Assembly (NCBI GenBank): GCA_018716135.1
Contig: DVKG01000006.1
Span: 62,001-126,000 of the forward strand
Length of the DNA: 64,000 bases
Source of the DNA: Scybalosoma faecavium
Lineage (GTDB): Bacteria; Bacillota; Clostridia; Christensenellales; Christensenellaceae
Direction of reading: 5' to 3'
Shown: piece after piece, positions 50,301 through 59,101 of the stretch
Position numbering within the stretch: position 1 is the first letter of the stretch
Layout of the letters: every line of letters begins with the position of its first letter
Position numbers and translations under genes: made by a program
Notes under the pieces: generated by a model
Seen by the model: the letters and a program-made list of their open reading frames with translations, nothing else
What the model was told of the DNA's origin: nothing
The model's database searches: none

Positions 50301-51698
50301 TACAAACGTACTGAAAGTATCTTTCAATTCGCCGCCTGCCACTCTAACAGCGCCAATCTCCGTTATGCCGCAGTTTTTCGGCGAAAGACCCGTAGTCTCT
50401 ATGTCAAAAACTACAAATTCATCATCAAAAGAATAATCCCTCTCTCCCTGATAGACACCCTTGGAGTCGTCAACCAGATACGCCTCCATGCCAAAAATAA
50501 TCTTAACACCGTATTTCTTCCCGGCATTGGCAGCGTCCGGGAAGGCCTGAACCACACCGTGATCCGTGATCGCTATAGCCTTATGCCCCCATTTTGCAGC
50601 ACGGCCTACGAGCTTGTCCGGGTCGTTCAGCGCGTCCTGCGCGCTCATTGTGGTGTGGACATGCAGCTCCACGCGCTTCTCCTCGGACGTATCCTCACGC
50701 TCGGGCAGCGGAAGCAGCTCCACGGCGTCCTTCACTTCTATGACATTATCCTTAACAAACGTGTCGTAAGCAAATTTTCCGCGAACCTTGTATCTTTTCC
50801 CGTTTTTAAAGCATCCCAGCTCGTCGGTTTTGTCTCCTCGTTTAAAAATTTTGCATGGAACGCTCGTCTTTTTATCTGTCAGCGCAAAAGAACACACCGT
50901 GAATTTTCCGTCCCGCAGCAAACGCAGATCTACGCCGAACGCCTCGCCTTCTACCGTAACGTCCTGATCCGCGTCTATATACATCATATCCTCGCTGTCT
51001 TCCTGGATTTTCTTCCCCAAAAGAGCAGAACCGGGCTTTGGAGCTTTCTTTTCTGTTTTTTCGGGCTTGGGCGCGGGCTTCTCCTGCCTCGGAGCAGGCG
51101 CACCTTCCCACGGCAGCGGCCCGCTCGACTGAGGCCGTTTCGGCTCTTGCATTTCTTCATTAATTACAAATCCGGAATAGCGCATAAGCTCGGAGGGGTC
51201 AACCTCAGCCTCTTCAAATTTCAGCTCGCGTACCTTCATCTCCATTCCATAGGTCCAGAGCAGATAATCCTCCACCAGCTTAACGGCGCCCAGCCTGCGC
51301 ATCAGCTCGGGCGAAATCTCTCTGGGGAAGCTCATGCTTATGGAATTTCCGTCGCGCTTGACAGTGCAGCCTACGACATGCGGCGCAAGCGCAGGCATGT
51401 TCATAACTATCATATCTTTCACGACCTCGGCAAAATCAGCGTCTTTTGCTATATCTTCCTTCGGTCTGCGCACTATAACTTTGAAAACTCCGTCAAACTT
51501 GCGCAGCTTGGATACGATAAATTTTTCAAGCGTATTTAAATTCCCTATGGAAATCTTTTCGTCTGAAATCAAAAATATAATATACTGTCTGCAAGATCGG
51601 CTGTACGCCAGCTTATCAAAGGTAATTCCTTTAAATTTGTCCCCGCGAGAGGCTATCATTCCGTCTATCAGCTTTTTATTTATACCGCCGGGCTGCAT
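47340..51698 (-). CDS. polC: DNA polymerase III alpha subunit, PolC type
   Basis: Gram-positive replicative polymerase of 1452 residues. In order: an N-terminal domain (1-200), a Pro-rich linker, an OB fold (about 245-330), a PHP domain (ELHVHTTMSAQDAL, ITDHGVVQAFPDA), an inserted DEDD exonuclease (FVVFDIETTG, AHNASFD, HHRAMNDAQAT), a zinc site (CEKCKH...CPVCGAD) and the catalytic palm with PDIDLNFSG. It starts at the base right after the ispG stop, with AAGGAG upstream, so the two are coupled. Confidence 0.97.
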   Translation of the reverse strand: MQPGGINKKLIDGMIASRGDKFKGITFDKLAYSRSCRQYIIFLISDEKISIGNLNTLEKFIVSKLRKFDGVFKVIVRRPKEDIAKDADFAEVVKDMIVMNMPALAPHVVGCTVKRDGNSISMSFPREISPELMRRLGAVKLVEDYLLWTYGMEMKVRELKFEEAEVDPSELMRYSGFVINEEMQEPKRPQSSGPLPWEGAPAPRQEKPAPKPEKTEKKAPKPGSALLGKKIQEDSEDMMYIDADQDVTVEGEAFGVDLRLLRDGKFTVCSFALTDKKTSVPCKIFKRGDKTDELGCFKNGKRYKVRGKFAYDTFVKDNVIEVKDAVELLPLPEREDTSEEKRVELHVHTTMSAQDALNDPDKLVGRAAKWGHKAIAITDHGVVQAFPDAANAGKKYGVKIIFGMEAYLVDDSKGVYQGERDYSFDDEFVVFDIETTGLSPKNCGITEIGAVRVAGGELKDTFSTFVDPEMRIPPNIVSLTGITQDMVAGAPKTKEALEKFWEYVGDTKCLVAHNASFDTSFIFGKSNELGIEFKADVLDSVAVARAALPDIKSHKLNILAKHYKIPLKHHRAMNDAQATAKILLKMFADMREKGVETLRGMDSLIPKGKISKHARANHAILLCKNKTGLTNLYRLVSYSHLEHFYRRPRIPKSMLTKYREGLILGSACEQGELFRAVLAGKGDAELRRIASYYDYLEIQPRSNNMFLVREGTATEAQLEEYNRKIYNLGKSMGKRVVATTDSHYLDPEDAIFRTVLLDSLGFKDADTPTPLYFRTTDEMLEEFSYLGEDAAREVVITSPNEIAEMTDELELFPGETVMPVVDGDAEEIEELAYRRMRERYGAPLPELIGKRLDRELGSIIKHGFAVLYWIAYKLVKKSNDDGYLVGSRGSVGSSLAAYAMGITEVNPLPPHYLCEKCKHVDFDIDDRYTCGVDMPPAVCPVCGADMTADGYDIPFEVFLGFNADKVPDIDLNFSGEYQAKAHAYVEEVFGQGHVFRAGTISAMQDKTAAGIVRKYMEKRGRSAPAAEIDRLAQGMSGVKRTTGQHPGGMVIVPRDREVYEFTAIQKPADKIEGNSVTTHFDFNSMHDILIKLDILGHDNPTIIKMLQDLIGFDPLKIPLNDPETMSLFSSVKALGITPDQIRGIDVGTLGIPEFGTPFVRGMLKDTKPTTMEELIRISGLSHGTDVWLGNAKDLISEGVTNLKGVICTRDDIMNYLIKKGVDPLISFQTMESVRKGKWAKGKEKNREKQESAMREAGVEDWFIESCAKIAYMFPKAHAVAYVVMSLRIAYCKVHYPSEFYATYFTVRATEFDASVVAGGREGILKHMAELENSERKLSATEQNLITILEVALEMLARGIEFLPVDLKRSTGKKFTIEEGNLRIPFISIPKLGEKAAEKLEEEAKTPFLSVDEVRQRGKISSNVIESMRDMGCFAGMPESAQMTLFDDILQTG

Positions 51699-52748
51699 TT
51701 ACGCTTCCATCTCCTTTGCCAATTTTTCAAGAACGTCCGCAAACTCACTGAGCAGCTTTTCTTCCGGAAGCTTTTTGTATATCTCGCCTCGTATGAAAAT
51801 CAACCCTTCGCCTTTTCCTCCCGCTATGCCGGCGTCTGCGCTCTTTGCTTCTCCCGGGCCGTTTACAGCGCAGCCCATTACAGCTATTTTGAGCGGAGCC
51901 GTCATGTTAGCCGTCAGCTTTTCTACGCGCTCGACCATTTTCTCTAAATCTATTTTCGTCCTCGCGCACGTCGGGCAGGATATTATCTCCGGGCCGAAAT
52001 TTCTGACTCCGCTATATCTCAATATGTCGCGTGCAACCCCTATTTCTCGCACGGGATCTCCGGTGACGGAAACCCGAATTGTATCTCCTATCCCATCCAC
52101 CAAAAGCGAACCTATGCCAATAGAGGACTTGACCACTGACGCGGCGTACGCTCCGGCTTCTGTAACGCCTAGATGCAAAGGATAGTCCACTATTCCGCTC
52201 ATTTTGCGGTATGCTTGTATCGTTGCGCTTACATCTGACGCTTTTAGAGAAATGGCTATATCGTAAAAGCCCAGCTTCTCCAATATGCGCACGTTTGACA
52301 GTGCGCTCTCTACCAGTGCATCGCTGAGCTTTAATCCGGCATAATCCTTTGCAAGAGAGCCCGAATTGGCACCTACTCTAATAGGCACGCCTGCCATTTT
52401 CGCCGCTCTCACTACGCTCTCTATTTTATCTCTGCTGCCTATATTCCCCGGATTAATGCGCACCTTATGCGCGCCCGCTTCTATAGCTGCAATCGCAATC
52501 CCTGCATCAAAATGTACATCCGCTATTATGGGCAGACTTGTTCCATCGACAATATTTCTTATGTTCTTCGCGCTGTTCAAGTCATACGCCGCGACTCTCA
52601 CCAGCTCGCAGCCCGCCTCCTCCAGCTCGCGTATCTGTGCCAAAACAGACTGCGTATCCGCCGTATCCGCCGTTGTCATAGACTGAATAGAAACAGGAGC
52701 GCCTCCGCCTATGCGCACTCCTGCAACATCTATATATCTTTTGCTCAT
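51699..52748 (-). CDS. ispG: 4-hydroxy-3-methylbut-2-en-1-yl diphosphate synthase
   Basis: [4Fe-4S] enzyme of the MEP isoprenoid pathway, 349 residues. It shows VSIQSMTTADTADT, RINPGNIGS and the C-terminal cluster region ISCPTCARTKID...MGCAVNGPGEA. It is the direct-repressor-type (short) form of bacteria. It lies 16 bp after rseP and continues into polC. Confidence 0.96.
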   Translation of the reverse strand: MSKRYIDVAGVRIGGGAPVSIQSMTTADTADTQSVLAQIRELEEAGCELVRVAAYDLNSAKNIRNIVDGTSLPIIADVHFDAGIAIAAIEAGAHKVRINPGNIGSRDKIESVVRAAKMAGVPIRVGANSGSLAKDYAGLKLSDALVESALSNVRILEKLGFYDIAISLKASDVSATIQAYRKMSGIVDYPLHLGVTEAGAYAASVVKSSIGIGSLLVDGIGDTIRVSVTGDPVREIGVARDILRYSGVRNFGPEIISCPTCARTKIDLEKMVERVEKLTANMTAPLKIAVMGCAVNGPGEAKSADAGIAGGKGEGLIFIRGEIYKKLPEEKLLSEFADVLEKLAKEMEA

Positions 52749-52764
52749 TTTCCCCTCGTATGTT

Positions 52765-53811
52765 TTATCCGCCTGTTATCAATCGGCTCACATCCTGATA
52801 CGTCAACACTATCATCAAGCCGAACAACACCGCCATGCCCGCCAAGTTTATTACCGCCTCTTTGTCTCTCGGTATGGGCTTGCCTCTCAGTTTCTCAATG
52901 CCAAGCAGGACTATTCTTCCGCCGTCCAAAGCCGGAAAAGGCAGCAGATTCATCACAAACAAATTGACACTGAGCAGAGCCGCTATCCTGAGCACGACCT
53001 CCCAGCCCGAGCGTATTGCCTGACCGATTATCGAAATAGTGCCCACCGGACCTGCTACATCCGACGCGCCTTGACCCATAAATATGAGATTCTTCAAGAA
53101 ATCCAGCATCTGCATAACTATAAGGTAGAGCCACTTGAACGCCAATCCTATAGCTTCAAAAACGCCAAAGTAGCGTCTCTCATAGTTGTAGCCCATTTCA
53201 GGCTGAACCTTGCCTTCTTCGTCTGCGGTGTAATTTATGTGCGTCTCAATCAGCTCTCCGTCACGCTCAACCGTCACATCTACTCCGGACAATATCTCTC
53301 CGTTTTCATCATAAAAGAAATAATCTGCATCAAACTCCATGGAGAAATCCAGCTTATGCCCGTTTACTTCCGCGAGTCTGTCTCCGTTTCTAATCCCCGC
53401 CTGATACGCCGCTCCGCCGTCTGTCACATTATATGCTGTCGGAGCGTATTCTCCAAACGCAAGGAGCACCACGACCGTGACGACGAAAGCAAACAGCAGG
53501 TTCATAAAGGGGCCGGCGAGATACGTCAAAAATCTCTTCAACGGCTTTGCATTGTTGAATGCGCGCGGATTGTTATCCACCTCGGCATCTTCGCCGAAAA
53601 ATTGCACGTATCCGCCGAGAGGCAGCGCTCTGAGAGAATACTTCACTCCGCCTCGTATGCGCTGCAATATCTTTGGTCCAAAACCTACGGAGAATTCTTC
53701 TATATCTATTCCGCATCTCTTGCCTACGTAAAAATGCCCAAACTCATGAGCCACAACAAGTACAGTAAGCATTATGAGACCGCCGATTATTGTCAAAACA
53801 GTATCCAACAA
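52765..53811 (-). CDS. rseP: RseP-type intramembrane zinc metalloprotease
   Basis: Site-2 protease of 348 residues. HExxH appears in VVAHEFGHFYVG near residue 22, a PDZ domain lies at about 115-205, and PFPALDGGRI supplies the second metal motif. The substrates here are unknown; relatives cleave anti-sigma factors and signal-peptide remnants. The gene sits between dxr and ispG, the usual Firmicute order. Confidence 0.94.
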   Translation of the reverse strand: MLDTVLTIIGGLIMLTVLVVAHEFGHFYVGKRCGIDIEEFSVGFGPKILQRIRGGVKYSLRALPLGGYVQFFGEDAEVDNNPRAFNNAKPLKRFLTYLAGPFMNLLFAFVVTVVVLLAFGEYAPTAYNVTDGGAAYQAGIRNGDRLAEVNGHKLDFSMEFDADYFFYDENGEILSGVDVTVERDGELIETHINYTADEEGKVQPEMGYNYERRYFGVFEAIGLAFKWLYLIVMQMLDFLKNLIFMGQGASDVAGPVGTISIIGQAIRSGWEVVLRIAALLSVNLFVMNLLPFPALDGGRIVLLGIEKLRGKPIPRDKEAVINLAGMAVLFGLMIVLTYQDVSRLITGG

Positions 53812-53917
53812 GACCTCCTCGTTTCCAAAGCTCTAAAAGAGCTATATGCGAAAAATCGTATTATATGCGGCACGGCGAAAAAATAACGCCCGCCTCTTTT
53901 TTGGAATTTTAACATAT

Positions 53918-55099
53918 CTAGTGGAAAATCTGTTGAAAGCTTTGTGAAATCGCTCCTCCCGATTCTATCAATTCCTTCGCAAAGGCTCTGACTTCCAAAT
54001 CGGCCTCATAAATATCTTCGAAGCTGTTCAGCCTGAGACCGCAAAATTTATTCATACTTGCTTCCACCACGCGCGCTATCCCTCCGAAAGGTATTCTGCG
54101 CTGTAAAAATTCCATAACCGCAATTTCATTTGCGGAATTAAGCGCCAGCTGAAGCGCTCCATCCTCTGCCGCCGCCTCATATGCTAAAGCGAGACAGGGG
54201 AATTTATTCAGATCCGGCTTCTCAAATGTCAGCGTCCCCACGCTGAAGAGATCCAGCTTTTCGCATACGTTCTGCTCACGATCAGGGTAGCTGAGAGCAT
54301 ACATTATAGGAAGCGTCATATCCGGGTTTGCCATCTGCGCCATAACGCAGCCGTCTCTGTACTCCACCATAGAGTGAATTATGCTCTGCGGATGAACTAC
54401 AACTTCTATTTTGTCTCTGGGTACGTCAAAGAGCCAGCGCGTTTCCATTATCTCCAAGCCCTTGTTTATCATGCTCGCGCTGTCCACTGTTATTTTCGCA
54501 CCCATGCTCCAGTTCGGATGCTTGAGCGCCTGCTCCACCGTCGCTCCGGGTATATCCTTAGCGTCCCATGTTCTGAACGGCCCGCCCGAAGCCGTAAGCA
54601 AAATTCTGCTCAGCTCCGCCTTGCGTTCTCCGTTAAGACACTGGAATATAGCAGAAAGTTCACTGTCCACGGGGAGAACGCGCGTTCCTGTTTCGTCCAT
54701 CAGCCTGCGCGCAACCGCACCGCCGCAGACCATCGCTTCTTTTGTCGCGAGCGCAACTGTTATACCTCGTCGCAGGCAGTATTCAAAAGCGGGCAGACCC
54801 GCTATCCCCACTACGCACAGTAAAACTATGTCCGCGCCTTCTGCCGCTTGCTTCAAAGCTTCGGCTCCTCTGCCGATTTTACAGTCTAAACCACGGAGAG
54901 GCGAAACATCTGCCGAATCGTCCGTAATGCCTAAAAAGGCGGGCCTAAAACGCTCCGCCAATAGCTTTATTTTATTAATACTGCTGTTCGCCGTGAGAGA
55001 GACCACTTCGTATTTCTCAGGAAGCTTAGCTATTCCTTCAAGCGCACTTGAGCCTACCGAGCCTGTGCAGCCCAATACGGCTATTTTTTTTCTATTCAC
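53918..55099 (-). CDS. dxr: 1-deoxy-D-xylulose 5-phosphate reductoisomerase
   Basis: NADPH enzyme, second step of the MEP pathway, 393 residues. It has the nucleotide loop VLGCTGSVGSSALE, LPVDSELSAIFQCL, LTASGGPFRTW and MGAKITVDSASMINKGLE. It starts 9 bp after cdsA. The 106 bp to rseP may hold a weak extra promoter (TATAAT near 53863), but I cannot identify a -35. Confidence 0.96.
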   Translation of the reverse strand: MNRKKIAVLGCTGSVGSSALEGIAKLPEKYEVVSLTANSSINKIKLLAERFRPAFLGITDDSADVSPLRGLDCKIGRGAEALKQAAEGADIVLLCVVGIAGLPAFEYCLRRGITVALATKEAMVCGGAVARRLMDETGTRVLPVDSELSAIFQCLNGERKAELSRILLTASGGPFRTWDAKDIPGATVEQALKHPNWSMGAKITVDSASMINKGLEIMETRWLFDVPRDKIEVVVHPQSIIHSMVEYRDGCVMAQMANPDMTLPIMYALSYPDREQNVCEKLDLFSVGTLTFEKPDLNKFPCLALAYEAAAEDGALQLALNSANEIAVMEFLQRRIPFGGIARVVEASMNKFCGLRLNSFEDIYEADLEVRAFAKELIESGGAISQSFQQIFH

Positions 55100-55108
55100 A
55101 ATATCTCC

Positions 55109-55921
55109 TTAAATATGCGTCAAGCCGCCGAGCATTATCTCAAAAAACAAGTATGTAAACGGCATGATGAACAGCACGCTGTCCAGCCTGTCCATGAGTC
55201 CGCCGTGCCCCGGTATCAGATTTCCGTAATCCTTTACGCCGCAGTGCCTTTTTATCATGGAAGCCGACAAATCCCCTATCTGAGAAAAAGCGCTCAGAAC
55301 AATTCCCAGAGGTATGTATATCAGCAGACTGAATCGACCCGAACCGAAAATAAGCCCCGCCAGAAAAACTCCTGCCGCGCCTCCGACGAGACCTCCCGCC
55401 GCGCCTTCCACCGTCTTTTTCGGGCTTATCTCAGGGCAAAGCTTGCGCCTTCCCATTGCTCTCCCCGTAAAATACGCGAGAGAATCCGTAAATACAGACG
55501 CCGCAAATGCCGTGAGCAGCATCAGTATTGAAATATCTCTGGGAGTCGTCATCTCCATCAGATACATAAATATCAAAAAAAGCTGCGGATAGCACAACGC
55601 AAGCATACTGGGCATTATGCTCTCTGCGGAATGTTTTTTTGAAAAAACACATACCACAAATATGGCGCATATGCAAAAAGCCAAAAGATACATCGTCCAG
55701 CTGAGTCCGCCAAAATAACACGCCGGCATAGACAGCGCCGCAAATACAAACGCGACGGAGCATACGGGATTTTCTCCTCCCGCTCGAATCGTGCGCAGTA
55801 TCTCATACGTCATTATCAGACCTGCCGCAACAGTAAATCCTATAAGTACCCAACCATGAACTATAAGCAGCGCTATCAGAATCGCCGCGGCCGCCACGCC
55901 GAAAACTATGCGTTTTACCAT
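55109..55921 (-). CDS. cdsA: Phosphatidate cytidylyltransferase
   Basis: Makes CDP-diacylglycerol for phospholipid synthesis. The 270-residue membrane protein has about eight helices and the C-terminal signature SQIGDLSASMIKRHCGVKDYG followed by LIPGHGGLMDRLDS. It begins 3 bp after uppS. Confidence 0.95.
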   Translation of the reverse strand: MVKRIVFGVAAAAILIALLIVHGWVLIGFTVAAGLIMTYEILRTIRAGGENPVCSVAFVFAALSMPACYFGGLSWTMYLLAFCICAIFVVCVFSKKHSAESIMPSMLALCYPQLFLIFMYLMEMTTPRDISILMLLTAFAASVFTDSLAYFTGRAMGRRKLCPEISPKKTVEGAAGGLVGGAAGVFLAGLIFGSGRFSLLIYIPLGIVLSAFSQIGDLSASMIKRHCGVKDYGNLIPGHGGLMDRLDSVLFIMPFTYLFFEIMLGGLTHI

Positions 55922-55924
55922 AAT

Positions 55925-56656
55925 TTACTCCGCCGCTCCATATCTGCGCGATCTGTTCTCATAATCCTTCAATGCGTCAAAAAGACACTTAGGGTCAAAA
56001 TCCGGCCAATAAGTGTCCGTAAAATACAGCTCGGAGTAAGCGATCTGGTACATAAGCAGATTGCTTATTCTCTGCTCTCCGCTGGTGCGTATTACTAAAT
56101 CCGGATCTGGCAGGCCCGCCGTGCTCAGTCTGCTTTCAAAAGCCTCCTGATTTATTTCAGTTATCTTTCCTGATTTATAGTCCTCCGCCAAAGCGCGCGC
56201 CGCCTCGACTATTTCAGCGCGAGAACCATAATTTATTGCAACGCACAGTTTGAGTCCCGAGTTGTTTTTTGTAGTCTCTTCTGCGTTTTCGACTACTTCT
56301 TGGACAATCTCGGGCAGTCGGGATTTTTCTCCCAGCATTTTAAAAACTACGCCGTTTTTATTCATTTCTTCAAGCTCTCCGCGCAGGTATTCCACCAGCA
56401 AACGCATGAGAACTCCCACTTCATCCTTGGGTCTTTTCCAATTTTCCGTTGAAAAAGCGTACAGCGTCAGAACCTCTAGCCCTATATCAGAGCAGAGACG
56501 AACCATCTCTTTGACTCTTTCCGTACCGTACCTGTGTCCCACCGAGCGCGGCATGAGCCTGCGCTTAGCCCATCGGCCGTTGCCGTCCATAATTATAGCG
56601 ACATGCCGCGGCATATTTTTAATTACGGCGAAATCCTCCGCCACCAGCTTTGCCAA
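55925..56656 (-). CDS. uppS: Undecaprenyl diphosphate synthase
   Basis: cis-Prenyltransferase making the C55 carrier lipid for wall synthesis. The 243-residue protein has IIMDGNGRWAKRR, GHRYGTERV, LYAFSTENWKRP and PDLVIRTSGEQRISN. It is followed by cdsA and dxr, the usual uppS-cdsA-dxr order. Confidence 0.97.
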   Translation of the reverse strand: MAKLVAEDFAVIKNMPRHVAIIMDGNGRWAKRRLMPRSVGHRYGTERVKEMVRLCSDIGLEVLTLYAFSTENWKRPKDEVGVLMRLLVEYLRGELEEMNKNGVVFKMLGEKSRLPEIVQEVVENAEETTKNNSGLKLCVAINYGSRAEIVEAARALAEDYKSGKITEINQEAFESRLSTAGLPDPDLVIRTSGEQRISNLLMYQIAYSELYFTDTYWPDFDPKCLFDALKDYENRSRRYGAAE

Positions 56657-56678
56657 ATCGTTACCTCGTCAGCATATT

Positions 56679-56870
56679 TTATATTCTCGTAACAAACTCG
56701 CAGACGACGAGAGTGAACTCGCCGTCCTGCTCAGTCACGCGCACTACACGCTCATCATTTGCGTTTTCATCGCGCCGTTTGCCATAATAATGCACTACAT
56801 GCACCTTTTTCCCTTGCTTCTCCAGCTCGTAAAGAGCTTCGCCAAGAGTACAACCAAGTAAGTGCGTCAA
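56679..56870 (-). CDS. Small protein of unknown function between frr and uppS
   Basis: 63 residues from a TTG that overlaps the frr stop as TTGA. GCTLGEALYELEKQGKKVHVV reads like a helix-strand pair, followed by a charged loop and RVVRVTEQDGEFTLVVCEFV, a strand pair. The layout recalls single PASTA-like modules, but I do not assign it. It has no membrane segment. Its position in an essential lipid and translation operon and its use of coupling suggest that it is real. Confidence 0.7.
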   Translation of the reverse strand: MTHLLGCTLGEALYELEKQGKKVHVVHYYGKRRDENANDERVVRVTEQDGEFTLVVCEFVTRI

Positions 56871-57430
56871 ATTTCCATTATCTCCGCTTCTTTTTCCTGC
56901 ATCATCTTGTCTATGCGTTTAACAGCCTTGTCGGTGAGATCCTGCACCTCTTTCTCCAGAGCGGAAAGGTCGTCCTCTGTAATCGCAGACGCTTTCTTAT
57001 CTTTTTTAAAAGCATCATTCGCATCTCTGCGGATAGAACGTATAGCCACTTTGCTATCTTCCGCTTTCTTTTTCGCCTGTTTAACCAGTTCTTTTCTGCG
57101 TTCCGCAGTCGGCTCAGGGAATACAAGACGAATCACCTTGCCGTCATTAGAAGGAGTAAGGCCGAGATCAGACGCAAGTATGGCTTTCTCTACAGCTTTG
57201 AGCATAGAGGCGTCCCAAAGTGTGAGAGTGAGCAAACGCGGCTCGGGAGAAGCGACATTTCCTACTTGTGTAATAGGTGTTGATGCACCATAGTAATCAA
57301 CCATTATTTTTTCGAGAAGCTTAGGATTTGCTCTTCCCGCTCGAATACTTACGAGTTCATTCGCGAGGACTTTCTCCGTTTTTTCCATTTTTTCTTTTGC
57401 GCGAGTCAGCGCCTCATGTTCTACGCTCAT
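56867..57430 (-). CDS. frr: Ribosome recycling factor
   Basis: Splits post-termination ribosomes with EF-G. The 187-residue protein has the two-domain RRF pattern: LASIRAGRANP-type segment (VSIRAGRANPKLLE), VDYYGASTPITQ, and the C-terminal helix with VRSIRRDANDAFK-like sequence. AGGAGG precedes ATG 57430, and a promoter lies 45-75 bp upstream. Confidence 0.96.
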   Translation of the reverse strand: MSVEHEALTRAKEKMEKTEKVLANELVSIRAGRANPKLLEKIMVDYYGASTPITQVGNVASPEPRLLTLTLWDASMLKAVEKAILASDLGLTPSNDGKVIRLVFPEPTAERRKELVKQAKKKAEDSKVAIRSIRRDANDAFKKDKKASAITEDDLSALEKEVQDLTDKAVKRIDKMMQEKEAEIMEI

Positions 57431-57475
57431 TTTAGGCCTCCTGATAATTTGCTATTATATGTTCCAACATTTAAT

Positions 57476-57504
57476 ATTTTACTTGAAATTCAGAGTTTTT
57501 ACAA
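57476..57504 (-). promoter_or_regulatory. Promoter of the frr-uppS-cdsA-dxr-rseP-ispG-polC unit
   Basis: Minus strand TTGTAA (57499-57504), 17-bp spacer, TAAAAT (57476-57481). A second -10-like TATAAT lies closer to frr. Confidence 0.65.
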
Positions 57505-57564
57505 TAGTTATTTTAATTGCATCTCCATGCTAAGCTTAATATTCTCATACGCTTTTCTTTAATT

Positions 57565-57592
57565 AAAAAAGCCCTCAAGATACGAGGGCTTT
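57565..57592 (-). terminator. Terminator of pyrH
   Basis: Minus-strand stem AAAGCCCTC/GAGGGCTTT with a 7-nt loop and T-run. Confidence 0.88.
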
Positions 57593-57609
57593 CTCAGGTA
57601 TATTCATAA

Positions 57610-58311
57610 TCATGAAATTAGTGTGCCCAGCTGTTCACCCAAAACCGCGCGGACAATACTGTTCTCCTCTGCCAGAGCAAAAACCATAATCGGAATGTCA
57701 TTTTCCATACAGAGCGTTATTGCTGTCGTATCCATCGCCTTTAGTTCACGCTCAATAACCTCCATATAGGAAATATCATTATAGCGTACAGCATTGGAGT
57801 TTTCTTTGGGATCGGAATCATAAATTCCGTCTACATTCTTAGCGAGCAGTATCAAATCCGCCTCCATCTCCGCCGCGCGGAGAGCTGTCGCTGTGTCTGT
57901 AGTAAAATACGGATTTCCTGTACCACATGCGAATATAACCACTCTGCCCTTCTCCAAATGCCGCATCGCTCTTCTGCGAACGAAAGGCTCTGCAATCTGA
58001 CGCATTTCAATAGCAGTTTGAACACGCGCGCTAACTCCCAAAGCCTCGAGCGCATCCTGAAGCGCAAGAGAATTGATGACAGTGGCGAGCATACCCATGT
58101 GATCTGCCGTAACTCTGTCCATATCTCGGCCTTGGCGCCCACGCCAGATATTTCCTCCGCCTACGATTATGCCGACTGCAACACCCATATTGTTGACCTC
58201 GACGACTTGCTTCGCAACTCTGCGAACCACATCAAAATCAATATTTTGACCGTTGCCGCTGAGAGCCTCTCCGCTGATTTTGAGTATAATGCGCTGGTAT
58301 TTCGCTTCCAT
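57610..58311 (-). CDS. pyrH: UMP kinase
   Basis: Phosphorylates UMP to UDP. The 233-residue protein shows ILKISGEALSG, GIIVGGGNIWRG, the RVQTAIEMRQIAEP segment and TTDTATALRAAEM. It lies in the usual rpsB-tsf-pyrH-frr order, but terminators on both sides suggest separate tuning. Confidence 0.96.
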   Translation of the reverse strand: MEAKYQRIILKISGEALSGNGQNIDFDVVRRVAKQVVEVNNMGVAVGIIVGGGNIWRGRQGRDMDRVTADHMGMLATVINSLALQDALEALGVSARVQTAIEMRQIAEPFVRRRAMRHLEKGRVVIFACGTGNPYFTTDTATALRAAEMEADLILLAKNVDGIYDSDPKENSNAVRYNDISYMEVIERELKAMDTTAITLCMENDIPIMVFALAEENSIVRAVLGEQLGTLIS

Positions 58312-58344
58312 ATTGTCTCCTCTGTTGTCGTTATGTGCTTACAG

Positions 58345-58374
58345 CAAAAGAGAACACAGCGACGTGTGTCCTCT
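58345..58374 (-). terminator. Terminator between tsf and pyrH
   Basis: Minus-strand 10-bp stem AGAGGACACA/TGTGTTCTCT (one G-U pair), loop CGTCGC, then TTTT. It may be partial, letting some transcription reach pyrH. Confidence 0.75.
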
Positions 58375-58390
58375 TAAAATGCCTGAAAAA

Positions 58391-59041
58391 TTACTTGCCA
58401 GCCTGAGCCATAACCTCAGCTACAAAGTCATCCTGCTTCTTCTCGAGGCCTTCGCCCATTTCATAGCGAACGAAACGACGGATTGAAATGTTCTCACCGA
58501 TCGTAGCGATTTGTTCTTTAACGTACTGGTCTACGCTCTTGTCTGTATCTTTAACGAAGGGCTGCTCCAGCAGGCAAACTTCTTTGATGTACTTGTGAAT
58601 TCTGCCCTCAACCATCTTGTCCACGATCTTCTCGGGCTTACCCTCATTGAGAGCCTGCGCTCTGAGAATTTCCTTCTCATGCTCCAGAACAGCGGGATCC
58701 AGCTCCTCGGGACGAACGCATGTCGGATTGGACGCTGCGATGTGCATTGCTATATCGCGAACGAGAGCTTTGAACTGAGGTGTCTTCGCTACGAAGTCTG
58801 TCTCACAGTTAACTTCTACGAGAACGCCGATTCTGCCGCCCATGTGAATATAAGACTCAACGATACCTTCAGCTGCGATTCTGCCGGACTTCTTAACAGC
58901 CTTAGCCATACCCTTCTCGCGCAGAATCTCTATTGCCTTTTCAACATCGCCGTCAGACTCTACGAGAGCCTTCTTGCAGTCCATCATACCGCAGCCTGTT
59001 CTCTCGCGGAGTGTTTTTACATCACTTGCGGAAATTGCCAT
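58391..59041 (-). CDS. tsf: Elongation factor Ts (short form)
   Basis: Nucleotide exchange factor for EF-Tu. The 216-residue protein has the N-terminal LRERTGCGMMDCKKAL and VEVNCETDFVA core. It lacks part of the roughly 290-residue Bacillus protein, as in other short clostridial forms. AAGGAGG precedes ATG 59041. Confidence 0.96.
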   Translation of the reverse strand: MAISASDVKTLRERTGCGMMDCKKALVESDGDVEKAIEILREKGMAKAVKKSGRIAAEGIVESYIHMGGRIGVLVEVNCETDFVAKTPQFKALVRDIAMHIAASNPTCVRPEELDPAVLEHEKEILRAQALNEGKPEKIVDKMVEGRIHKYIKEVCLLEQPFVKDTDKSVDQYVKEQIATIGENISIRRFVRYEMGEGLEKKQDDFVAEVMAQAGK

Positions 59042-59101
59042 TGTTGTTTCCTCCTTATATAGAAAAACTGTTAGTGCGGCCGATCTGCCGCGCTTGTTAT
59101 A

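Noticed and set aside
49989..51539. 516-residue frame antisense to polC
   Set aside because: Fully inside the conserved polC coding region, no start signals, composition of a shadow frame.
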